Shown: positions 47,971-56,353 of the stretch, piece after piece | Layout: each line of letters starts with the position of its first letter | How positions within the stretch are numbered: position 1 is the first letter of the stretch | DNA from: Nitrospirillum amazonense | Lineage (GTDB): Bacteria; Pseudomonadota; Alphaproteobacteria; Azospirillales; Azospirillaceae | Assembly (NCBI RefSeq): GCF_007828035.1 | Contig: NZ_VITV01000013.1 | Coordinates: forward strand, 62,001-126,000 | DNA length: 64,000 nt | Direction: 5' to 3' | The notes under the pieces: generated by a model | Databases searched by the model: none | Told to the model about the DNA's origin: nothing | Seen by the model: only the letters and a program-made list of their open reading frames with translations | Made by a program: the position numbers and the translations under genes

Positions 47971-50181
47971 TTAGAAACGATAGCCGAGCGTGGCCCCGAA
48001 GGAGCGGGGGCGCACGATGGCCGCGGTGACATTGCCATCCAGGGCCGACCCGGCCGCGCCCACATCCAGGATGCCGCGGCTGTCGGTCAGGTTGCGCACG
48101 AAGGCATCGATCCGGTACCCGCCGAAGGTGACGCCGGCATGGGCGTCCACTTGGCTGTAGGCGCTGAGGTGCCGCTGGCCGTAGCTGGTGTCGAAGGCCG
48201 ATAGCCGGTCGCCGGTGTAGCGCCAGCTGAACCCGGCGATGCCGTCCACCGTCTCGCTCAGCGGCCGCTGGTATTCCACCGCCAGGGTGGAGGAGAAGCG
48301 GGCGGTGTAGGGCAGGCGGTCGCCCTTCAGCCCCCCTACCAGGGGTGGCGCGTCGCTGGTCAGGGTGGCATCGACGAAGGCGCCGTTCAGCGACACGGTC
48401 AGGCCGGTCAGAGGCCGCATCGTGACCGAGGCCTCGATGCCCTGGCTGCGCGCGGTGCCGCCGTTGATGTTGACGCCGTAGTCATCGACCGAGCTGAACA
48501 GCTGGATGTTGTCCCAGTCGATGTAGAAGCCGGTCAGTTCCAGCGACAGTTTGCGGTTCAGCAGTTCCGACTTCACTCCGATCTCATAGTTGGTGGTGGT
48601 GTCGGCGCCGAACTGGTGGGGGACGGCGTCCGGCGCCCCAGGCGGCAGCACGTTGGGGCCGCCGGGACGATAGCCCTTGGCCACCCGCACATAAATCGTG
48701 GTGTCCTCATTGGGCTTGAACGATGGCGCCACGGAATAGGTGAACACCCCGTCGGAGGAGTGGGCGGTGTAGTCTGAGTCGCCGGCCAGCGGGCCGCTGC
48801 TGATCTGCACCGCGTCCTGTTCATTATGGCTGTAGCGGCCGCCGAAGGTCAGGTCGAACTGGTCGTTCAGGTGGACGGTGCCGCTGGCGAAGCCGGCGTA
48901 TTCCTCATACCGCGAGGCCAGGTTAGCCAGGGCCAGGCCGGAGAAGTCGGCGATGTGGGCGCCGCTGGCGCCGTCCACGCCGTCGATGATCTGGTTGATG
49001 GCATTGCGCTCACGCGTATAGAAGCCGCCCACCGTCCATTCCAGCCAGCCGGTGTCGGTGGAGGCCAGGCGCACCTCTTCCGTCAGGCGGCGCTGCTGCA
49101 CCTGCTGCACCTGCGAGGCGCCCAGCGGCACGCCGAAGGCGCCGGTCAGCAGGCCGCCATAGAGGCCGCTCGCGTCCTCCAGCGCATTTTGATAAAGCGA
49201 GCTGTAGCTGGTGGAGGACAACAGCTGCACCGGCCCGAAATCATAGCTGCCGGTCAGGTTGTAGACCCGGTACTGCATGTCGCTGGGTTGGGCGACCACG
49301 CGGGCCTGCCTATAGTCGCCCAGCACTGGTTTCAGGGTGAGGGGATCGACGTCGACCTGATTGGTGCCGTTGCTGTCCAGGTTCTGCAGCACCACCGAAG
49401 CCCGAAGGCTCAGCGCGTCGGTGGGCTTGAACAGGGCGGAGACGCGGCCGCCATAGGTGCGGCCGTCATTGATGTCCTTTTCATGCTGGTCGTCGATGAA
49501 GCCCGGATCGCGGCGGTAGAAGCCGCTGGCCCGCACGGCCAGGGTATCGGCCAGCGGCACGTTGACTGAGGCACGGCCGGACCAGCCGGTGTCGCCGTGG
49601 GCCACGTCCTCGGTGCTCAGCTCCGCGGCCGCATGCACCGCGTCCGTGCTGGGCGCCACCGTCACGTACTTGACCAGGCCGCCCAAGGAATTGGCGCCGT
49701 AGAGGGTGCCCTGGGGACCGCGCAACACTTCCACCCGTTCCAGGTCCGACGGGTCCAGGTCGGGGGTCAGGATGGCGCCGTTGGCCAGGGAGGTAGCGGA
49801 GCCGTAGGGCGTTTCGTCCACGTATGTGGCCACGGTGGCGCCCACACCGCCGGTATTGATGCCGCGCAGGATCAGTCGCGCCTGTCCCGCCTGGGTTTCC
49901 ACCAGGGCCGCGCTGGGTACCCGGGTGAAAAAGTCGTCCAGCCGTTCGGCATGGGCCTGCTGCAGCGCCTCCGCCGACACGGCGGAGACCGACTGCGGCA
50001 CGTCGATCAGACGTTCCGTCCGCTTCTGCGCCGTGACGACGATCTCCGCCAGCATGTCGGCCGCGTCCGCCGGCGCCGCCGTTGGCGACCCCGCGTCCGG
50101 TGCCTGCTGCGCCCGCGCGCCGGCACTAATGGCCAAGGCCGCCACGCCCGCGCAGAGGAATGCCCTGGTTCCCCGCTTCAT
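47971..50181 (-). CDS. TonB-dependent outer-membrane receptor, 736 aa
   Basis: Signal peptide (MKRGTRAFLCAGVAALAISA), a TonB-box-like IVVTAQKRTERLIDVPQSVSAV, the plug domain (ILRGINTGGVG, VEVLRGPQGTLYGANSLGGLVKY) and a long beta-barrel ending in an aromatic residue (RPRSFGATLGYRF). It is of the type used by Sphingomonad-like bacteria for oligosaccharide, peptide or siderophore uptake; the ligand is unknown. ATG 50181 follows GGGAG. Half-operators shared with the divergent regulator lie between the two genes. Confidence 0.93.
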   Translation of the reverse strand: MKRGTRAFLCAGVAALAISAGARAQQAPDAGSPTAAPADAADMLAEIVVTAQKRTERLIDVPQSVSAVSAEALQQAHAERLDDFFTRVPSAALVETQAGQARLILRGINTGGVGATVATYVDETPYGSATSLANGAILTPDLDPSDLERVEVLRGPQGTLYGANSLGGLVKYVTVAPSTDAVHAAAELSTEDVAHGDTGWSGRASVNVPLADTLAVRASGFYRRDPGFIDDQHEKDINDGRTYGGRVSALFKPTDALSLRASVVLQNLDSNGTNQVDVDPLTLKPVLGDYRQARVVAQPSDMQYRVYNLTGSYDFGPVQLLSSTSYSSLYQNALEDASGLYGGLLTGAFGVPLGASQVQQVQQRRLTEEVRLASTDTGWLEWTVGGFYTRERNAINQIIDGVDGASGAHIADFSGLALANLASRYEEYAGFASGTVHLNDQFDLTFGGRYSHNEQDAVQISSGPLAGDSDYTAHSSDGVFTYSVAPSFKPNEDTTIYVRVAKGYRPGGPNVLPPGAPDAVPHQFGADTTTNYEIGVKSELLNRKLSLELTGFYIDWDNIQLFSSVDDYGVNINGGTARSQGIEASVTMRPLTGLTVSLNGAFVDATLTSDAPPLVGGLKGDRLPYTARFSSTLAVEYQRPLSETVDGIAGFSWRYTGDRLSAFDTSYGQRHLSAYSQVDAHAGVTFGGYRIDAFVRNLTDSRGILDVGAAGSALDGNVTAAIVRPRSFGATLGYRF

Positions 50182-50224
50182 TTCCCGATCTCCCTGATCG
50201 TTATGTTGGGCCCATGATGGCACG

Positions 50225-50351
50225 TGTTTCAGATTTGGCAACAGCGTTTCTGCAACACGAATGCTTCTGTGCGGCGACGCTGGTTTTCTCAAGGCGGCTG
50301 GTGCACTTTGGATGATGAAACGCTCGGAAACGCCTATGGGGAACGTGAAAC
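50225..50351. promoter_or_regulatory. Phased GTTTC/GAAAC half-sites in the divergent promoter region
   Basis: TGTTTC-N7-GCAACA lies at 50225-50243, a near-palindrome with the same geometry as the site at 51062. GTTTC recurs at 50246, 20 bp on. GAAAC occurs at 50317, 50327 and 50347, i.e. 10 and 20 bp apart. Helical phasing of identical half-sites suggests cooperative binding of the XRE-cupin regulator. Confidence 0.5.
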
Positions 50352-50396
50352 GTGGGGCTGGGTCTGCCGAGCTTGCAGAATGAGGGAGGGGAAGGC

Positions 50397-51056
50397 ATGG
50401 CCAAATCCGCACCGGACCGGGCGCATCCGGCGCTGGCCCTGCGGGCGGCGCGGATCAAGCAGGGGCTGACGCTTCGTGCCCTGGCGGCCCGCATCGGCAT
50501 GCCCTTCTCCACTTTGTCCAAGCTCGAGAACGGCAAGATGGAGATGACCTACGACAAGCTGCTGCGCCTGGCGCAGGGGCTGGGCGTGGACATCGGCACC
50601 CTGGTCAGCAGCCCGGGGCCGGAGGCCGAGCCGCCGCCGGCCGGCGGCCGCCGTAGCGTTTCCCGTGCCGGCCGGTCGCCAGGCGCCACCTCGGACGTGC
50701 ATGCTCATCAGTACCCGGCGGCGGATCTGCTGGGCAAGCTGATGGTCCCCATCATCATCGAAGTGCGGGCCCGCAGCGTGGCGGAGATGGGCGGCATGGT
50801 GCGCCATTCGGGGGAGGAATACCTTTACGTCCTATCCGGCGCCATGGAACTGCACACCGACCTGTACGCGCCGTTGCGGCTGGAGGCGGGCGATTCGGTC
50901 TATTTCGACAGCGGCATGAGCCACGTCTATGTGCGGGTGAGCGAGGAGACATGCCGCGTGCTGTCGGTCTGCGCCGGGCCGGGGATTCAGCGTCTGGCCC
51001 AATCCGCGGCCAAGGCGTGGAAGCTGTCGCCGGCCACGGACGAGGAAACGGTTTGA
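50397..51056 (+). CDS. XRE-family regulator with C-terminal cupin domain, 219 aa
   Basis: An N-terminal helix-turn-helix (LALRAARIKQGLTLRALAAR, then IGMPFSTLSKLENGKMEMTY) is joined by a basic, Gly/Pro-rich linker to a small cupin barrel (EEYLYVLSGAMELHTDLYAP, LEAGDSVYFDSGMSHVYV) that would sense a small ligand. ATG 50397 follows GGGAGGGGAAGG. It lies between the TonB/serine-hydrolase operon and the MFS/epimerase operon and is the obvious local regulator. Confidence 0.9.
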   Translation: MAKSAPDRAHPALALRAARIKQGLTLRALAARIGMPFSTLSKLENGKMEMTYDKLLRLAQGLGVDIGTLVSSPGPEAEPPPAGGRRSVSRAGRSPGATSDVHAHQYPAADLLGKLMVPIIIEVRARSVAEMGGMVRHSGEEYLYVLSGAMELHTDLYAPLRLEAGDSVYFDSGMSHVYVRVSEETCRVLSVCAGPGIQRLAQSAAKAWKLSPATDEETV

Positions 51057-51061
51057 CACGC

Positions 51062-51080
51062 TGTTTCCGATATTGAAACA
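51062..51080. promoter_or_regulatory. Palindromic operator TGTTTC-N7-GAAACA
   Basis: Perfect 6-bp arms at 51062-51067 and 51075-51080, located 5 bp after the regulator stop and 30 bp before the MFS transporter ATG. It is the best-formed member of the GTTTC/GAAAC sites seen upstream of the regulator and TonB receptor. Confidence 0.65.
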
Positions 51081-51110
51081 CCCGCCGGCCTGTGTGATGC
51101 TGATCCCATC

Positions 51111-52478
51111 ATGCAGATCGCACCCCCCGACAACGAAATTCCCAATGGGGAAATCCTCAGCGGGAAAATAACGAACAGGGACCTTCAGCCGTGGCCGCGC
51201 CCTGTCGCGGCGTGGTCGGCAGTGGCCCTGTTCTGCGTGGCGGCCGTCCTGTCCTACACGGACCGGCAGATCCTCAGCCTGCTGGTGGACCCCATCCGGG
51301 CCGACCTGGGCATCAGCGACACCCAGGTGGGGGTGTTGCAGGGGGTGGCCTTCGCCCTGATTTACTCCATCGCCGGATTGCCGCTGGGCCGCCTGGCCGA
51401 CATGCTGCCGCGCCGCGCCGTCATTTGCGCCGGCGTCGGGCTGTGGAGCATCGGCACGCTGCTGTGCGGCTACGCCCCGTCCTTCTGGGTGCTGTTCGCC
51501 GGCCGCCTGATCGTGGGGGTGGGGGAGGCGGCGCTGGCCCCCGCCGCCATGTCCATGATCGCCGACATGTTCCCGGCTGAGCGCCGGGGCTTGGCCACGG
51601 GCGTCTTCGTCATGGGCATGACCATCGGTGGCGGTGTCGCCATCGCCATCGGCGGGGCCGTGCTGGGCTTGGCGGCCGCCGGCGGCTTCCAGGGCATCCC
51701 CCTGCTGCAGGGCTTGGCCGCCTGGCGCGCCGTCCTGGTCCTGCTGGGCCTGGCCGGCCTGCCGCTGCTGCTGGCCCTGCTGCCCATCCGTGAGCCGGCG
51801 CGCCGCAGCGAGGCGCTGGCGGGTGAGAAGGAGGCGACGTCGTTGCGCGAGATCTTCGCCCAGCTGGCGGCCGTTCGCACCGTGCTGATCCCGGTCATCG
51901 TCTGCTGCGCCTTCATGTCGGTGGGCGATTTCGCCCTGATCGCCTGGGCCCCGGCCCTGCTCAGCCGCCGCTACGCCATGACGCCGGACGCGGTGGGCCT
52001 GGCGCTGGGTTCCCTGGTCGTCGTCGCCGGCGTGGTGGCGACGGTGGCGGGCGGCGTCCTCAGCGATGTGGCGGTCAAGCGCTACGGCCCCTCCGGCCGC
52101 ATCTGGGTCGCCACCCTGTGCGCCGTCCTGGCCTTTCCCTTCGCCCTGGTGGCGCTGGCGTCCTCCCCGAACCAGGTGCTGGCCGCCGTCACCCTGTGGA
52201 CCCTGTTCTCCAGCGCCGCCGGCACCATCGGCATCACGGCGGTGCAGGAGATCGTGCCCAATCGGGCGCGGGGCCTCAGCGTTTCCTTCGTCGCGTTTGG
52301 CAACATCATGCTGGGCCTGGGTGGCGGCGCCACCCTGACCGGCTATGTCACCGACCATGTCTTCGCCGACCCCCTGGCCATCGGGCAGTCGCTGACGCTG
52401 GTCATCGCCCCCCTGGCCGGGGCCGCCATCCTGCTTTTCCTCCATGCCGCCCGAACCGCTCGGAGTGTCAGTCGGTGA
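51111..52478 (+). CDS. MFS transporter (spinster-like), 455 aa
   Basis: Twelve predicted membrane helices with the MFS motif GLPLGRLADMLPRRAVI after helix 2 and LSYTDRQILSLLVDPIRADLG at the start, as in spinster-like/anion-cation symporter relatives. The substrate is unknown; the gene context (TonB receptor, serine hydrolase, dipeptide epimerase) suggests a peptide or peptide-derived compound. Its stop overlaps the GTG start of the epimerase gene, so the two are coupled. Confidence 0.87.
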   Translation: MQIAPPDNEIPNGEILSGKITNRDLQPWPRPVAAWSAVALFCVAAVLSYTDRQILSLLVDPIRADLGISDTQVGVLQGVAFALIYSIAGLPLGRLADMLPRRAVICAGVGLWSIGTLLCGYAPSFWVLFAGRLIVGVGEAALAPAAMSMIADMFPAERRGLATGVFVMGMTIGGGVAIAIGGAVLGLAAAGGFQGIPLLQGLAAWRAVLVLLGLAGLPLLLALLPIREPARRSEALAGEKEATSLREIFAQLAAVRTVLIPVIVCCAFMSVGDFALIAWAPALLSRRYAMTPDAVGLALGSLVVVAGVVATVAGGVLSDVAVKRYGPSGRIWVATLCAVLAFPFALVALASSPNQVLAAVTLWTLFSSAAGTIGITAVQEIVPNRARGLSVSFVAFGNIMLGLGGGATLTGYVTDHVFADPLAIGQSLTLVIAPLAGAAILLFLHAARTARSVSR

Positions 52479-53467
52479 GCCTGTCCGTCACCTATCGCCG
52501 GGACGCCATGCGCATGCGTGAGCCGTTCCGCATCTCTGGCTATTTGCTGCATGCCATGCCCGCCACGGTGGTCACCGTGGGTGACGGCACCCACTTCGGC
52601 CGGGGCGAGGCGGCGGGCGTCTATTACCTGAACGACGACCCGCCGCACATGGAGCGGGAGATCGAGCGGGTGCGCGACGCCCTTGAGGCCGGGGTGGACC
52701 GCCAGGGACTGCAATCCCTGCTGCCGCCCGGCGGCGCCCGCAACGCGCTGGACTGCGCCTTGTGGGAACTGGAGTCCCTTCAAAAGGCCACGCCCGTGTG
52801 GCGGTTGGCCGGGGTGCCGGAGCCCAAGCCCCAGGTCACCACCTTCACCCTGCCAGCCGACGACCCAGCGGAGATTTTGCGTCGCCTGGAAGCCTTCACC
52901 AGCGCCACCTCCATCAAGCTGAAGCTGGAGGGCAACCTGGCGGCGGACACGGAACGGGTGCGTGCCGTGCGCCGCGCCCGGCCGGACGTTTGGCTGTCGG
53001 TCGACGCCAACCAGGGCTTCGGGCCCGGGGATCTGGAACCGTTGGCCGCCATGCTGGTGGACCAGGACGTGGCGCTGCTGGAACAGCCGGTGCGCCGGGG
53101 TGCGGAGCATCTGCTGGACGGCTGGGACGCGCCCCTGCCCGTGGCGGCGGACGAGAGCATCTTGGACCTGAAGGAACTGCGCGAACAGTACCGACGCTTC
53201 GACATCGTCAACATCAAGCTGGACAAGTGCGGCGGCCTGACAGAGGCGCTGGCCATGGCAGCGGAGGCCCGGCGCCTAGGCCTGGGCGTCATGGTGGGCA
53301 ATATGGCGGGATCGGTCCTGGCTGCCGCGCCCGGCTTCGTCCTGGCGCAACTGTGCGACGTGGTCGACCTGGACGGCCCCTATTTCCTGGCCGAGCCCGG
53401 GGCCGACCGGGGCATTTTCACTGCCGGGAAAGTGATGATTCCGGCCGATTTCTGGGGCTGGGGGTAA
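52475..53467 (+). CDS. Enolase-superfamily dipeptide epimerase-type enzyme, 330 aa
   Basis: Muconate-lactonizing-enzyme subgroup features: the base Lys pair in TSIKLKLEG, metal ligands in WLSVDANQGF (Asp), LLEQPV (Glu) and VAADESIL (Asp), and the second catalytic Lys in IVNIKLDKCGG. The KxK / DxN / EQP / ADES / KxDK pattern fits L-Ala-D/L-Glu epimerase-type dipeptide epimerases. The GTG at 52475 overlaps the transporter stop (GTGA). It probably epimerises an imported dipeptide such as one from murein. Confidence 0.85.
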   Translation: MSLSVTYRRDAMRMREPFRISGYLLHAMPATVVTVGDGTHFGRGEAAGVYYLNDDPPHMEREIERVRDALEAGVDRQGLQSLLPPGGARNALDCALWELESLQKATPVWRLAGVPEPKPQVTTFTLPADDPAEILRRLEAFTSATSIKLKLEGNLAADTERVRAVRRARPDVWLSVDANQGFGPGDLEPLAAMLVDQDVALLEQPVRRGAEHLLDGWDAPLPVAADESILDLKELREQYRRFDIVNIKLDKCGGLTEALAMAAEARRLGLGVMVGNMAGSVLAAAPGFVLAQLCDVVDLDGPYFLAEPGADRGIFTAGKVMIPADFWGWG

Positions 53468-53605
53468 CCCTTCCTCCGCCTGAGGCGGCTGCGCGGGGTA
53501 TGTCGCCTGCGGCCTTCCCTGCCAGGGCGCGCATCCTCGACGAAACCGGTTCCCGGACTATCTCCCTTCCGCCGCTGTTCCCGCCGCCTGAAGGTGCCGC
53601 CCGCC

Positions 53606-55645
53606 ATGCCGCGTTTCGCCCGCCTGTTCGCCCTCATTGTCCTGGCTCTGTCCCTGGCGGGGGCGCCCGCCGCGTTCGCCGACGCGGGCGCGCTGTCCTA
53701 CGGCCGCATCGAAGGGCGCAACATCAACCATTTCGTGCGTGACGGCGACGTGGCGGCCCATCTGCTGCTGCGCTCCGGCGCCGACCCGCGCATCGTCGTG
53801 GCCTTTCCTGCCGGCAACAGCGGCGCCGGCCTGTGGCTGGATATCCCGCAGGGCCAGGGCTCCGGTGACTGGACCCTGACCACCCCGCCCATCCCGGTGA
53901 CGGAGAGCGACGGCCAGGGACGGCCGCTGCATGGCATCACCTTCCAGGCCAGCCTGGCGGCCGGTACCGTCGGTATCCGCCAAGCGGTGCTGTCCAGCGT
54001 TCGCGTCCTGCGAGATTACGATGCCCTCCGCACCGTGCCCGACAGCATCAGCCCGGACCTGATGCGCGATGGCGCACGCTTTGTCTGGGCACGTGACCGG
54101 CTGGACGGCAAGGCCGGCTATCGCCTGACGGTGGAGGTGGTGCACGGGCAGGCGACGGAGACGGGCCTGAAGGCCGACCCCGACGGCACCATCGGCCTGC
54201 GCGTCACGGCCCTGACGGGAGAGACGCCGCTGACTCCTTTGCCGGCGGACGCCCTGCTGAATTCCCAGGCGGCGAATGACGTGGCGACCCGCGGCACCCT
54301 GACCTTCCTGAGCTACCGCGAGAAGTTCCTGGCCGGCTCCTGGCGCTTCGACACCTATTTCGGCCGCGACACCATGATGTCCCTCATGCTGCTGATGCCG
54401 GTCCTGCAGGGGGATGCGGTGGAGGCGGGCCTGCGCTCCGTCTTCGCCCGCCTGTCCCTGATCGGCGAGGTGGCTCATGAGGAGGATGTGGGCGAATTCG
54501 CCATCCTGGATCACCTGAAGCGGGAGGCCACCGCGTCGGATGACCCCGTCTACGATTACAAGATGGTGGACGGCGACTTCATGCTGCCGGCGGTGACGCG
54601 GGCCTGGCTGCTGGACGATGCCCAGGGCCGGGCGCGGGCGGCGGCCTTCCTGGCCAGCGGCGACGGCCGCGCCGACCAGGTGGGCCCGGTGGGGCGCGAC
54701 CTGGTGCAGAACCTGCGCTATGTCGTCTTGCACGCCGCCGCCTTCGCGCGCGAGCCGCGCTATTCCAACATGATCCGGCTGAAGCACGGTCTGCCCGTGG
54801 GCCAATGGCGCGACAGCAATGACGGCCTCGGCGGCGGCCTCTATGCCTATGATGTCAACGCCATCCTGGTGCCGGCTGCGCTGGAGGCCTGCGCCGCATT
54901 GCTGAAAAGCGGGTTGCTGGATCCTTATATGGACCCGGGCGACCGGCCGCTGCTGTCGCGCGCCGCCGGCATGGCGGCGGTATGGCGGGCCAAGGCGCCG
55001 CCGCTGTTCACCGTCACCATCCCCGAACGCCGGGCCAAGGCGGAGGTGGCGGCCTATGCCCACGACCTGGGTGTGCCGGACACCGCCGCCGCGCTGGGAC
55101 CGGGGCCGGTGCGCTTCCATGCCCTGTCGCTGAACCGCGATGGCACGCCGGTGCGGGTGATGCAGTCCGACGAGGGCTTCGGCCTGCTGTTCGGCCGGCC
55201 CGACGCCCGCACCCTGGACCAGGTGGTGCAGGGCCTGCTGCGCCCTTTCCCGGCGGGGCTGATGACCGACGCCGGCATGGTGGTGGCCAACCCCGTCTTC
55301 TCCCCGCCTGAGGTTCAGGCCCGCTTCACCCGCAACGCCTATCATGGCAGCGTGGTCTGGTCCTGGCAGCAGGCAATGATGGCGACAGGCTTGGAGCGGC
55401 AGGCGCGCCGTCCGGATCTGCCGCGCGCCACCAAGGCGCGGTTGCGCCAGGCCCAGGCGTCGCTGTGGCGCGCCATTGAGGCCACGCGCGGTCTTCAGAA
55501 TTCGGAACTCTGGTCGTGGACCTACCAGGATGGCCACTACCAGCCGGTGGCCTTCGGCGCCAGTGGCGCCGACGCCGACGAGGCCAACGCCGCCCAGCTG
55601 TGGAGCACCGTCTACCTGGCCGTGCGGCCGCCTGCGGACCGCTGA
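53606..55645 (+). CDS. Secreted protein resembling six-hairpin glycosidases, 679 aa
   Basis: A signal peptide (MPRFARLFALIVLALSLAGA, cleaved near AFADAG) precedes a roughly 200-residue beta-rich region and then a helical region with repeated aromatic-rich hairpins: SWRFDTYFGRDTMMSLMLLM, GEFAILDHLKREA, QWRDSNDGLGGGLYAYDVN and GLQNSELWSWTYQDGHYQP. The RDT/WRDSND blocks suggest an alpha/alpha-six barrel with acidic catalytic residues, as in GH15/GH63-like enzymes. No family can be assigned with confidence. It stands 138 bp after the epimerase gene and may belong to the same locus. Confidence 0.7.
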   Translation: MPRFARLFALIVLALSLAGAPAAFADAGALSYGRIEGRNINHFVRDGDVAAHLLLRSGADPRIVVAFPAGNSGAGLWLDIPQGQGSGDWTLTTPPIPVTESDGQGRPLHGITFQASLAAGTVGIRQAVLSSVRVLRDYDALRTVPDSISPDLMRDGARFVWARDRLDGKAGYRLTVEVVHGQATETGLKADPDGTIGLRVTALTGETPLTPLPADALLNSQAANDVATRGTLTFLSYREKFLAGSWRFDTYFGRDTMMSLMLLMPVLQGDAVEAGLRSVFARLSLIGEVAHEEDVGEFAILDHLKREATASDDPVYDYKMVDGDFMLPAVTRAWLLDDAQGRARAAAFLASGDGRADQVGPVGRDLVQNLRYVVLHAAAFAREPRYSNMIRLKHGLPVGQWRDSNDGLGGGLYAYDVNAILVPAALEACAALLKSGLLDPYMDPGDRPLLSRAAGMAAVWRAKAPPLFTVTIPERRAKAEVAAYAHDLGVPDTAAALGPGPVRFHALSLNRDGTPVRVMQSDEGFGLLFGRPDARTLDQVVQGLLRPFPAGLMTDAGMVVANPVFSPPEVQARFTRNAYHGSVVWSWQQAMMATGLERQARRPDLPRATKARLRQAQASLWRAIEATRGLQNSELWSWTYQDGHYQPVAFGASGADADEANAAQLWSTVYLAVRPPADR

Positions 55646-55660
55646 GCCTCAGCCCGTCGG

Positions 55661-56071
55661 TTACTGGCCCGCCGGCTGCTGGTTGCGCATCCAGTCGGCC
55701 AGCGGGGCCAGGGCGCCCAGGATGGCCTGGCGGCCGCGCGGATCGGGGATGGTTTCATCCAGCGCCCGCTTCATGCACAACAGCCAAGCGTCCCGTTCCG
55801 CTTCACCAACCGAAAAGCCCATGTGGCGGGCGCGCAAGCGGGGGTGGCCGCGCTCGGCGGAATAGTCACCGGGACCGCCCATCCACTGCGCCAGGTACAG
55901 CGTCAGCACGCGTTTGGTCTCAGTCAGGTCCGGCGGATGGATGGCGCGCAGGTCGCGCGCCTCCGGAAGGGTGTCCATGTTGGCGTAGAAGGCTTCCACC
56001 AGCCGGGCGACGGGGCCCATCCCGCCGATCAGCTGGTAAAGGGTGGTCTTCTGCTCGCTGTCGCCGGTCAT
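55661..56071 (-). CDS. Group II truncated hemoglobin-like protein, 136 aa
   Basis: The protein matches the 2-on-2 globin pattern: TLYQLIGGMGPVARLVEAFY, AIHPPDLTETKRVLTLYLAQWMGGP and the proximal His region GHPRLRARHMGFSVG, then AERDAWLLCMKRALDE. Group II truncated globins bind oxygen or NO and are linked to redox or nitrosative protection. ATG 56071 is chosen because it starts just before the globin helix; an in-frame ATG at 56188 adds 39 low-complexity residues. Confidence 0.88.
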   Translation of the reverse strand: MTGDSEQKTTLYQLIGGMGPVARLVEAFYANMDTLPEARDLRAIHPPDLTETKRVLTLYLAQWMGGPGDYSAERGHPRLRARHMGFSVGEAERDAWLLCMKRALDETIPDPRGRQAILGALAPLADWMRNQQPAGQ

Positions 56072-56195
56072 GCATCGGGCCTTGGTGGGAACGCTATTCC
56101 CTTTGCGGGATGCCGGGCGTTCTACCGCAAAGCGGGCACCATCGGAAGCGCGACCCGGCAAGGGCAGGGGCGCGTTGCGGTGGCGCAATAGTCAT

Positions 56196-56212
56196 GGGAT
56201 ATCCAATATCCC
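56196..56212. promoter_or_regulatory. Palindrome GGGATAT-CCA-ATATCCC
   Basis: Perfect 7-bp arms around a 3-bp spacer in the divergent region between the truncated hemoglobin (start 56071) and the GH3 gene (start 56354). It looks like a regulator-binding site; the regulator is unknown. Confidence 0.5.
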
Positions 56213-56353
56213 GGAATTATCGCCTTCGCCCATCCGCGCGGGGCTGGTATGAAGAGGGGTGCGCACCCGCCCGGGTACGCCAGGGAGGTCCGCGCCAGCG
56301 GTGTCGCCATCGGCGATGTCGCCTTGACGACTAAACGAAAATTGGAAACGTCC

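Noticed and set aside
53558-55537. Long open frame opposite the secreted glycosidase-like gene
   Set aside because: The plus strand has a signal peptide and aromatic-rich enzyme-like motifs. The minus frame is Arg/His/Gln-rich, typical of an antisense shadow.
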